Assembly: GCA_002390205.1 (NCBI GenBank)
Contig: DGOV01000123.1
Location: 1-31,129, forward strand
DNA: 31,129 bases
Direction: 5' to 3'
Source: Proteobacteria bacterium UBA4457
Lineage (GTDB): Bacteria; Pseudomonadota; Gammaproteobacteria; Ga0077536
The stretch's first letter is position 1. Each line of letters starts with the position of its first letter. A program made the translations under genes and the position numbers. Below, piece by piece: positions 6,664 through 13,906 of this stretch. Under the pieces are notes generated by a model that was given only the letters and a program-made list of their open reading frames with translations, made no database searches and was not told the DNA's origin.

Positions 6664-9600
6664 CTAATACTCGACATTTACTTCACATACCCCGACGGTT
6701 GAGTTCAATTTATCGAGCAGTTCATCGTTTAGACAAACGCTCCATTTTTCTGGGAGGTTCAAACGAGTCTTAGCTTCATCACTTGTATACTCGACAAACA
6801 CTGAAATCAGACCGCTTTCATTAGTCAAAATATCTCCTAGCTCCTCAAGCAGTTCTTTGTTGATCATTTCGTTAGTGACTGACAAGACCAAACCAGTTGC
6901 TAATTTATTTCTGGTTTCGTCGATACTACGGATCCCAACTGCTTCTACTCGAAACTCTCCAGAATATTTGTCTTCCCCACAGGAGGCATCTACAACGACA
7001 ATACGGTCAACCGAAAGTTTGCTTATATTTTGTTCATAGATTTCGTTATAGACAACGACTTCTACTCGAGCACTTCCGTCATCAAGCAAAACAATAGCCA
7101 TTCTACCGCGCCGAGTTTTTATTAATCTCACTGAATTTATCATACCGGCAATCATTTTATTTCCAGACGAAAGTAAAGCTAGCTCACAAACTGGAAAGCG
7201 GGCAAATTCTTCTTTATAGCGGTTGATAGGGTGACCGCTTAGGTAAAGCCCAAGAGTCTCTTTCTCGTATTTCAAAATCGTCTCTTTCGACCACTCTAAG
7301 GCATCTGTTTTAGCTATGATTTCCCTCAGTCCAGCATCATTTTTTTCGGTGGGGAGATGAGCGACTCCAAACAAGTCATTTTGACCTGAGCTTGTATCTC
7401 TAGCGGCTTGATCTGTGGCTTTCAAGACTCGGTCAATATCTTCCATAAGCATGTAGCGCGGAACATCAAGGCTGTCAAGCGCGCCCGATTTGATAAGAAC
7501 TTCCAGTGCTTTGCGATTAATCCGTTTGGAATAGTTCCGTCGACAGAGGCTCATTAAATCCTTGTACGGGCCTTGATTAGAACGCTCTAAGACGATGCCC
7601 GAAATAATGCCTTCGCCCAAACCTTTAATTGCACCCAAACCATAAAGAATGGTCTTTGTGTCTTTAACAGTGAATCGAAAAATACAGCAATTAACATCGG
7701 GAGAAATGACTTCGAGATCCATTTTTCGACATTCTTCAATAATGCGAACTACTTTATCGGTAGTATCCATGTCGGCAGACAAAACTGCCGCCATAAACGC
7801 CGCTGCATGGTGCGTTTTCAGCCATGCAGTTTGATATGCTAGGAGTGCGTAAGCTGCTGAATGGGATTTATTAAATCCATATCCTGCAAATTTTTCCATC
7901 AAATCGAAAATTGCCATGGAATCCTTTTTCTCAACCTCATTGATAGCAGCGCCTGCTAGAAAGCTTTCTCTTTGAAAAGCCATTTCTTCAACTTTCTTTT
8001 TACCCATCGCTCTGCGTAACAAGTCCGCAGCGCCTAATGTATAACCTGCCAAAACTTGGGCTATTTCCATAACCTGCTCTTGGTAAAGAATCACCCCATT
8101 AGTGACGTTCAATATTGGCTCTAAGGCCGGGTGAAGATACTTCACAGCGGCACGGCCGTGTTTTCTTTCAATAAAATCATCAACCATTCCTGACTGCAAT
8201 GGTCCAGGCCTAAAGAGTGCTACCAATGCTATTAAGTCATCAAACTTATCAGGCTGTAATCGCCTTATCAAATCTTGCATTCCTTTAGACTCTAGCTGAA
8301 AAACAGCAGTAGTTTCACCACTTTGAACCATCTCAAAGGTCTCTTTGTCATCAAGTGGTATCCGCAGAATAACTATTTTCTCCTGTTCATTTTTCTCCAA
8401 GACTGAATTTATATCCTTTAATGCCCAATCAATGATGGTTAAAGTTCTCAGGCCAAGAAAATCAAACTTAACCAAGCCAATTGCTTCAATATCGTTCATG
8501 TCAAATTGGCTGACGACACTCTCACTACCCTCTTCACAATATAACGGCATAAAATCGGTTAAGTCTGTAGGTGCTATAACAACCCCTCCAGCATGTTTTC
8601 CAGCATTTCTTGCCAATCCTTCGAGCTTTTTCGCCAGGTCGAATACGCTTCTTACATCCTCCTCGCTCGCATACCGAGTCGATAACACAGGCTCTTCGAT
8701 TAGCGCTTTTTCCAAAGTCATTTCCAGCTCAAAAGGAATCAACTTTGCTAGCTGATCTATGAAACCATAAGGGAAACCCAAGATACGCCCGACATCACGA
8801 AGCACCCCTTTTGCAGCCATTTTACCGTATGTGATGATTTGGGAGACTTTCTCTCGACCATATTTTTGCGAGACGTAATCAATCACTTCGTCTCTTCTTT
8901 CCATACAAAAATCAATATCGAAATCAGGCATAGATACGCGCTCAGGGTTAAGGAAGCGTTCAAAGAGCAGGTCATACTCGATAGGGTCCAATTCTGTAAT
9001 TCCCAGAGCAAATGCTGCCAATGAGCCTGCACCAGAACCTCGCCCAGGACCCACTGGAACACCATTTAGCTTTGCCCATTCGATAAAATCAGACACAATC
9101 AGAAAATATCCTGAAAATCCCATTTCAACAATGACGGAAAGCTCTCTGTCCAAGCGATTCGCATATTGGTTAACAATCGACGAATCAGACGCGTCAGCTA
9201 TAACAGCTTTAGTGTCAAATCGATTACTCAATCCCTCATGAGTTTTGTGCCTCAACAGGTCGTTGACATTACCCCCTTCAGGTACCGGGTATTCAGGTAA
9301 GTGATAAGTCTTGAAGTCAAATTCTAAATTACATTGCAACGCTATATTTACTGTATTCGATACTGCGGAAGGCACGTCTTCAAATAACGTGATCATTTCT
9401 TCCTCAGTTCTTAAGTATTGCTCTGCGCTATAGAGTTTTGGACGACGAGGGTCTGATAGCATCCGTCCTTGCTGAATACAAACTCGTGCCTCATGCACTT
9501 CATAATCGTCTGCATTTATAAATCTGACATCGTTAGTAGCAACCAAAGGTATCGCCAGATGCTCAGCAACTAACGCCACTTCTTGTAAGTAAGCTTCTTC

Positions 9601-10131
9601 GCCGGACCTACCTGTGCGAAAAATCTCTAAATAGTATCTCTCTCCGATTAGATCTTGCCACTTCGCTGCGGACCGCAGCATTCTTTCATTGTTTCCTGCG
9701 AGAAAAGCTAGACCAACATCACCACTTATCCCTCCCGAAAGACAAATAATCCCGGTAAGCTGAGAGATAGTTAGCCAATCTTCATGCACCATAGGAATCC
9801 CCCTATGCTGACCTTCTCGGTATGCTCTCGTTAATAAAACACTTAAGTTTTTATAACCCAAATTATTTTGGCACAGGAAAACAATTTTATATGGCTTACC
9901 CGTGTTCTCAGAGTCAACCACCCATAGTTCAGCACCTATTATAGGTTTAATGCCCGCTGACATCGCAGATCTAAAAAACTTGGAGCTAACGAATACATTC
10001 GATTGATCAGTTAATGCAATCGCAGCCGTTCCATTAAGCGTGCAATGAGAAATTAGCTCTGGAATACGTACTAACCCATCGACTAATGAATATTCGCTAT
10101 GTAGATGGAGGTGGACAAATTTAGGTGACAT
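6664..10131 (-). CDS. dnaE: DNA polymerase III subunit alpha
   Basis: The catalytic subunit of the replicative polymerase, 1155 residues against 1160 in E. coli. In order: PHP domain opening 'FVHLHLHSEYSLVDGL', then palm and fingers with 'GPGRGSGAGSLAAFAL', the catalytic 'PDFDIDFCMERRDEV' (about residue 400) and 'KFDFLGLRTLTII' (about 555), then the helix-hairpin region, the clamp-binding motif 'QNDLFG' (about 920-930, where E. coli has QADMFG), and an OB fold ('GRMAIVLLDDGSARVEVVVY'). The first PHP histidines are HxH, while E. coli has diverged there, so residual PHP metal binding is possible. The ATG at 10131 follows the rnhB stop by one base, so translation is probably coupled, with GAGGG inside the rnhB end as its ribosome binding site. 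Confidence 0.98.
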   Translation of the reverse strand: MSPKFVHLHLHSEYSLVDGLVRIPELISHCTLNGTAAIALTDQSNVFVSSKFFRSAMSAGIKPIIGAELWVVDSENTGKPYKIVFLCQNNLGYKNLSVLLTRAYREGQHRGIPMVHEDWLTISQLTGIICLSGGISGDVGLAFLAGNNERMLRSAAKWQDLIGERYYLEIFRTGRSGEEAYLQEVALVAEHLAIPLVATNDVRFINADDYEVHEARVCIQQGRMLSDPRRPKLYSAEQYLRTEEEMITLFEDVPSAVSNTVNIALQCNLEFDFKTYHLPEYPVPEGGNVNDLLRHKTHEGLSNRFDTKAVIADASDSSIVNQYANRLDRELSVIVEMGFSGYFLIVSDFIEWAKLNGVPVGPGRGSGAGSLAAFALGITELDPIEYDLLFERFLNPERVSMPDFDIDFCMERRDEVIDYVSQKYGREKVSQIITYGKMAAKGVLRDVGRILGFPYGFIDQLAKLIPFELEMTLEKALIEEPVLSTRYASEEDVRSVFDLAKKLEGLARNAGKHAGGVVIAPTDLTDFMPLYCEEGSESVVSQFDMNDIEAIGLVKFDFLGLRTLTIIDWALKDINSVLEKNEQEKIVILRIPLDDKETFEMVQSGETTAVFQLESKGMQDLIRRLQPDKFDDLIALVALFRPGPLQSGMVDDFIERKHGRAAVKYLHPALEPILNVTNGVILYQEQVMEIAQVLAGYTLGAADLLRRAMGKKKVEEMAFQRESFLAGAAINEVEKKDSMAIFDLMEKFAGYGFNKSHSAAYALLAYQTAWLKTHHAAAFMAAVLSADMDTTDKVVRIIEECRKMDLEVISPDVNCCIFRFTVKDTKTILYGLGAIKGLGEGIISGIVLERSNQGPYKDLMSLCRRNYSKRINRKALEVLIKSGALDSLDVPRYMLMEDIDRVLKATDQAARDTSSGQNDLFGVAHLPTEKNDAGLREIIAKTDALEWSKETILKYEKETLGLYLSGHPINRYKEEFARFPVCELALLSSGNKMIAGMINSVRLIKTRRGRMAIVLLDDGSARVEVVVYNEIYEQNISKLSVDRIVVVDASCGEDKYSGEFRVEAVGIRSIDETRNKLATGLVLSVTNEMINKELLEELGDILTNESGLISVFVEYTSDEAKTRLNLPEKWSVCLNDELLDKLNSTVGVCEVNVEY

Positions 10132-10132
10132 T

Positions 10133-10732
10133 TTAATTGCCCTCTAAACACGTAAACTTATGCAGCGGTTTAAAAGACATTCGATGTTCTAAGGACGGGC
10201 CGTAAGTCTCGATAGCCAACTTATGCGCCGCAGTTGGATAGCCCTTGTGTTGTGCAAACCCATAGTATGGATACTTTACATCTAATTCTCGCATGATTCG
10301 ATCGCGCGTTACTTTAGCAATGATGGAGGCTGCGCCAATGGCATCTATCAAGGAGTCACCTTTTATAATACTTTGCGACAAAAAAGGGGTTCTAGGACAA
10401 AATTTTCCATCTACAAGTAGTTGGGACGGGTCAAAACCCATATTAATTACAGCTCGTTGCATGGCCAAAAGCGTTGCTACGTGTATATTGAGTGCGTCAA
10501 CTTCCTTCGCTGAAGCCATACCGATACCAATAGCTTTGGCTGAGGCGCGGATCTCTATATATAAGCGTTCCCTCTCTGATTCTCTTATTGTCTTCGAATC
10601 CCCTATGCCTTTAATTGAATACTGTCCCAATACTACGCTAGCAGCGACCACTGGCCCTGCTAGGGGACCTCTCCCTGCTTCATCGACCCCTGCGGTATCC
10701 TCATCCACTTGCCATGGGAGGTCAGCAACCAT
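10133..10732 (-). CDS. rnhB: Ribonuclease HII
   Basis: RNase HII cuts the RNA strand of RNA-DNA hybrids and nicks at single ribonucleotides in DNA, starting ribonucleotide excision repair. The 199 residues carry the family's 'AGVDEAGRGPLAGPVVA' with catalytic Asp17 and Glu18, 'LLVDGKFCP' with the third acid, and 'IKGDSLIDAIGAASIIAKVTRD' with the fourth acid and the conserved Lys. E. coli RnhB has 198 residues. The ATG at 10732 overlaps the end of lpxB by 11 bases, and the stop is one base before dnaE. The lpxB-rnhB-dnaE order is standard for gammaproteobacteria. Confidence 0.97.
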   Translation of the reverse strand: MVADLPWQVDEDTAGVDEAGRGPLAGPVVAASVVLGQYSIKGIGDSKTIRESERERLYIEIRASAKAIGIGMASAKEVDALNIHVATLLAMQRAVINMGFDPSQLLVDGKFCPRTPFLSQSIIKGDSLIDAIGAASIIAKVTRDRIMRELDVKYPYYGFAQHKGYPTAAHKLAIETYGPSLEHRMSFKPLHKFTCLEGN

Positions 10733-11861
10733 TTTTTATAAGCTGAGACACGATCTCCGCAGCATTCTCAGAATTGTCAATTAGTGAACGGTGAATAATT
10801 TCTGCAGAACGGGAAAAAACTTCTATATTTTTATCATTCTCAAGGTAGTACAAAACAGTTCGGGAAAGGTTTTCAGCAGTCATTTCGGATTGAATATACT
10901 CAGGAACCAGATCACTATCCGAAAGAATGTTAGGCAAAGCAATCTTCTCGACGGTGATCATTTTTTTCAAAAAATAATAGCTAACTGGGGACGTCCGATA
11001 CCCTACAACCATGGGGGTACGACATAGCAATGCCTCAAGCGTCACAGTTCCAGATGCGACAATCGCAGCGTCAGCAGCAGTCAACAATTCACGGGAGTTC
11101 CTTACATAGACGCCAAAGCTCTGCCCCCGGCAAGCTGCCTCTGCAAGTTTTCTGTGATCATCATTAACCACGCCTATAACGACCTGGACCGACTCTTTAG
11201 CTCTCGCCACGATTCTAGCTGCAGCAATAAAGACAGGTAAATGCCTAGCAATCTCTTGGGACCGACTTCCTGGCATTATAGCTAACACTGGCCTACTTTC
11301 ATCTAGTCTCAATGTTTGCTTAGACAACAGCTTTGGAGGGTGGAGTGGCAGCTGTTTCGCCAATGGATGTCCGACAAAATTAGTATTTATTCCATACTTA
11401 AGAAAGAATGCCCGTTCAAAAGGGAAAACAGCTAGCAACCGATCAATCGATTGTTTTAATTTTCGAGTACGATGTTCTCTCCATGCCCAGGTCTGAGGGC
11501 AGACGTAATGAACTACAGGGATACCTCTAGTTTTCAATTTCTTTTCGATGTAGAAATTAAAATCAGGGACATCTATCCCAATAAAAACGTCTGGTGGATT
11601 ATCAACAAAGGAAGTTATCAGTCTATCCCTCAATTTAGACAGCCGCGGCCAATTACGCACCACTTCGAGTAATCCCATGACAGATAGCTCGGAAATACTT
11701 GCTTCCGCCACGCATCCGTTTTTCAACATCTCAGGACCCGCCATCCCTCGAAAAGTTGCATGTGGATAAATAGATTTGATATCACTAATTAATGCAGCCC
11801 CTAGACGATCTCCAGACTCCTCACCGGCTACAATTCCAATCGAAAGGTTCAGCTCATTCAT
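10722..11861 (-). CDS. lpxB: Lipid-A-disaccharide synthase
   Basis: LpxB, a peripheral inner-membrane GT19 glycosyltransferase, joins lipid X to UDP-2,3-diacylglucosamine and makes the beta-1,6 disaccharide of lipid A. The product has 379 residues (E. coli 382). Family landmarks are 'IVAGEESGDRLGAALI' at the start, 'RGMAGPEM', 'VFIGIDVPDFNF', 'HYVCPQTWAWRE' and 'ASGTVTLEALLCRTPMVVGYR'. I chose ATG 11861 because it aligns with the family N-terminus; a TTG at 11882 would add seven residues without a better ribosome binding site. It lies about 50 bases after lpxA. Confidence 0.96.
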   Translation of the reverse strand: MNELNLSIGIVAGEESGDRLGAALISDIKSIYPHATFRGMAGPEMLKNGCVAEASISELSVMGLLEVVRNWPRLSKLRDRLITSFVDNPPDVFIGIDVPDFNFYIEKKLKTRGIPVVHYVCPQTWAWREHRTRKLKQSIDRLLAVFPFERAFFLKYGINTNFVGHPLAKQLPLHPPKLLSKQTLRLDESRPVLAIMPGSRSQEIARHLPVFIAAARIVARAKESVQVVIGVVNDDHRKLAEAACRGQSFGVYVRNSRELLTAADAAIVASGTVTLEALLCRTPMVVGYRTSPVSYYFLKKMITVEKIALPNILSDSDLVPEYIQSEMTAENLSRTVLYYLENDKNIEVFSRSAEIIHRSLIDNSENAAEIVSQLIKNGC

Positions 11862-11913
11862 TCCTCTCAGTCTCTGGCTCAAATGGACTAACTAGGACAA
11901 ACGTAGTTATATT

Positions 11914-12690
11914 TCAACGAACGATTCCTCGGGTCGACTCCATCACGAATCTATGGATTTTTGCAACTACTGGACTTGCTCCCAACTCTTTCTCTAATTC
12001 TTCTAATGCGTTACTAGTCGTGAGACTGCGGCGATACATAATCCGATAGCTCTTCTTTACCGCTTCGATATCCTCCTGACCAAAACCTCTTCTCTTCATG
12101 CCAACTTTGTTAATCCCACGAGCACGCGCGGTATTTCCTGAGACCATAACAAACGGAGGTATGTCTTTCACAATAATGGTGGAAATTGCGGAAAAACTAC
12201 TTTCGCCCAACCTACAGAATTGGTGAACACCAGTAAAGCCGCCGAGAATCGCGTAATCATTTATTTCTACGTGTCCAGCAAGCGTAGAATTGTTCGCCAT
12301 AATACAGTGGCTACCGATGAAACAGTCATGAGCAATATGACAGTAACCCATTATCCAGTTATCTGATCCTACCTTAGTAACGCCACCTCCAAGTGCGGTG
12401 CCACGGTTAATACTGCAGTATTCGCGGATAGTGTTTCCATCGCCGATCTCTAATCGCGACTCTTGACCATCTTCGTTATATTTCTTATCTTGCGGGTCAT
12501 CACCCACGCTACAAAACGAGTGGATAGTATTATTAGACCCGATAACCGTCGGGCCTTTTATATTACAATGGGAGTGAATTTTCGTACCTTCTCCAACAAT
12601 TACTCCCGGTCCAATATATGTCCAAGGGCCTATTTCGGCACCAGGCGCAATAGAAGCACTCGGATCAACTGACGCAAGCTCACTTATCAA
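11914..12690 (-). CDS. lpxA: Acyl-ACP--UDP-N-acetylglucosamine O-acyltransferase
   Basis: LpxA performs the first step of lipid A synthesis, moving a 3-hydroxyacyl chain from ACP to the 3-OH of UDP-GlcNAc. It has 258 residues, with hexapeptide repeats of a left-handed beta helix over about residues 1-185 and an alpha-helical tail containing 'KVGMKRRGF'. Catalytic His121 sits in 'CHIAHDCFIG' (His125 in E. coli), with 'LAGHVEINDYAILGG' and 'VHQFC' conserved. By my alignment the acyl-length position (Gly173 in E. coli, Met169 in P. aeruginosa) is Ile169 here, which would favour a shorter chain. The start is a TTG at 12690 overlapping the fabZ stop as TTGA, so it depends on fabZ translation; no in-frame ATG precedes the conserved region. 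Confidence 0.96.
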   Translation of the reverse strand: MISELASVDPSASIAPGAEIGPWTYIGPGVIVGEGTKIHSHCNIKGPTVIGSNNTIHSFCSVGDDPQDKKYNEDGQESRLEIGDGNTIREYCSINRGTALGGGVTKVGSDNWIMGYCHIAHDCFIGSHCIMANNSTLAGHVEINDYAILGGFTGVHQFCRLGESSFSAISTIIVKDIPPFVMVSGNTARARGINKVGMKRRGFGQEDIEAVKKSYRIMYRRSLTTSNALEELEKELGASPVVAKIHRFVMESTRGIVR

Positions 12691-13136
12691 CTGTCGGTCG
12701 CTCTTTCTGTCGTCATCAGCTCAGCAGTGGCAACAAGATTACCGTCTACCTTAGCCGTAACGTCAAACTTATAGACTCCCCGTAGCTGTTTTGTCAGCGT
12801 CGCCTCTAGAATCAACTGGTCTCCAGCCGTAACCGGCTTCTTAAAGCGCGCTTTATCGATACCCACTAAATAGTAGACATTCCCCGTCTCACTTATCGCT
12901 TTATTAGAGTAAAAAGCCAACATGCCGGTAGCTTGAGCCATAGATTCCAATATGAGCACCCCGGGCATAATCGGATGGTCAGGAAAATGACCCTGAAAAA
13001 AGGGCTCGTTTATAGTGACGTTTTTAATTGCCTTAATTGACTCAAAAGGCTTACACTCCAAAACTCTATCTATAAGTAGCATCGGATAACGATGAGGCAA
13101 CGTTTTTAAAATTGACGTTATATCTAAATTTTCCAT
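12687..13136 (-). CDS. fabZ: 3-hydroxyacyl-ACP dehydratase FabZ
   Basis: FabZ removes water from 3-hydroxyacyl-ACP in fatty-acid elongation and competes with LpxA for 3-hydroxymyristoyl-type substrates. The product has 149 residues (E. coli 151) in a hot-dog fold: 'LPHRYPMLLIDRV', then 'NEPFFQGHFPDHPIMPGVLI' with catalytic His50, and Glu64 in 'LESMAQATG'. I start at ATG 13136, with AGGTG five bases before it; an upstream TTG at 13157 would add seven residues. It stands next to lpxA as usual, but skp, not lpxD, is the gene before it. A promoter-like sequence lies about 80 bases upstream. Confidence 0.96.
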   Translation of the reverse strand: MENLDITSILKTLPHRYPMLLIDRVLECKPFESIKAIKNVTINEPFFQGHFPDHPIMPGVLILESMAQATGMLAFYSNKAISETGNVYYLVGIDKARFKKPVTAGDQLILEATLTKQLRGVYKFDVTAKVDGNLVATAELMTTERATDS

Positions 13137-13280
13137 CAAGCACCTATTAATAAGCAATCACGTTTCAGCCCCACGGGCGGCCCACCGACCTTGGCAGTCT
13201 CACGCGACAACTTTTCCCCTATAGCAATTGATACGGTTGACTGTCACGCAAGCTGACGCCAACCACGCACAACAACTAAA
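13137..13280. other. skp-fabZ gap where lpxD is normally found
   Basis: In most gammaproteobacteria lpxD (about 1 kb) lies between skp and fabZ. Here only 144 bases separate them. I translated the fabZ-sense strand and found at most a 24-codon open stretch from a TTG running into the fabZ start, with no LpxD-like sequence. Part of the gap (about 13167-13210) looks richer in G+C than its surroundings. An imperfect stem (13235-13264) and a promoter-like sequence are present. I read this as a clean absence, not a decayed copy. Confidence 0.7.
13218..13247 (-). promoter_or_regulatory. Candidate promoter for fabZ-lpxA-lpxB
   Basis: On the - strand GTGACA (five of six to TTGACA) and TATAGG (four of six) are separated by 18 bases, placing a start about 75 bases before fabZ. 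If real, it would let the lipid A genes be expressed apart from bamA-skp. Confidence 0.35.
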
Positions 13281-13784
13281 TTATTTTTTTAAGAGCTCAA
13301 TTACTAAGTTTGAGATATCCGCTTTCGAACTAGCATACGGTACATTCGCTAAAACAAGGTCGTAGCCATTTTCTTCAGCCACCGTAACTAGAGCTTCTCC
13401 TATGAGCTTTTGAACTTTCCCCATTTCTTCATTACGACGGAAATTGATATCCTCTTGGAAAGTTGTCATGTCACGTTTTAACTCGCGAGTCTTGTTAGCA
13501 ATGTCTCTGTTAATTCTTTCGCTTTCGCTTTCGCTCATAATAGCGCCATCTTTAGCTAAGCGGTCTTGGAGCTCTTTTAAAGCTTGCTGTGCTGCGACTA
13601 AATCTCTATCTCGAGTCGCAAACTCTTTTTCGAGTATTTTCCTAGCCGCATCGGCTTGAGGAGCAGACTGAAGTATTTCGTCCGGCTTAACGACCCCAAT
13701 TTTTAGTTCCACTGCATAAACAGATTGTACTGCTACAGACAATGCAAATGCGGATATCAAAGACAACATAAATTTATTTTTCAC
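13281..13784 (-). CDS. skp: Periplasmic chaperone Skp/OmpH family
   Basis: Skp is a trimeric periplasmic chaperone that holds unfolded outer-membrane proteins on their way to the BAM complex. The 167 residues begin with a clear signal peptide (basic 'MKNK', hydrophobic core, 'VYA' before the cut near residue 25), then 'KIGVVKPDEIL', a long charged coiled-coil arm (about 50-120) and a C-terminal strand region ('YDLVLANVPY'). The start is a GTG at 13784 with GGAG eight bases upstream. It follows bamA by 122 bases, the normal order, but lpxD does not follow it. Confidence 0.93.
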   Translation of the reverse strand: MKNKFMLSLISAFALSVAVQSVYAVELKIGVVKPDEILQSAPQADAARKILEKEFATRDRDLVAAQQALKELQDRLAKDGAIMSESESERINRDIANKTRELKRDMTTFQEDINFRRNEEMGKVQKLIGEALVTVAEENGYDLVLANVPYASSKADISNLVIELLKK

Positions 13785-13906
13785 CTGAACACTCCAAATA
13801 AGAATAGATAGCTAACAAAAAAGACGGTAGAGAGCACTTTTCGCTGCATACACGCAATTGTGTCATATCTCGCCACGAAAGTGGAACCTCTAGTCCATTA
13901 ATACAA

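Noticed and set aside
8345..8755. 136-codon + strand open frame inside dnaE
   Set aside because: It is antisense to a fully conserved part of DNA polymerase III alpha and its product resembles no family I know.
10293..10784. 163-codon + strand open frame opposite rnhB
   Set aside because: It mirrors conserved RNase HII coding, has no ribosome binding site and no recognisable domain.
13140..13214. 24-codon open stretch (from a TTG) in the lpxD gap, considered as an lpxD remnant
   Set aside because: The translated residues show no hexapeptide repeats or LpxD-like sequence and there is no ribosome binding site.
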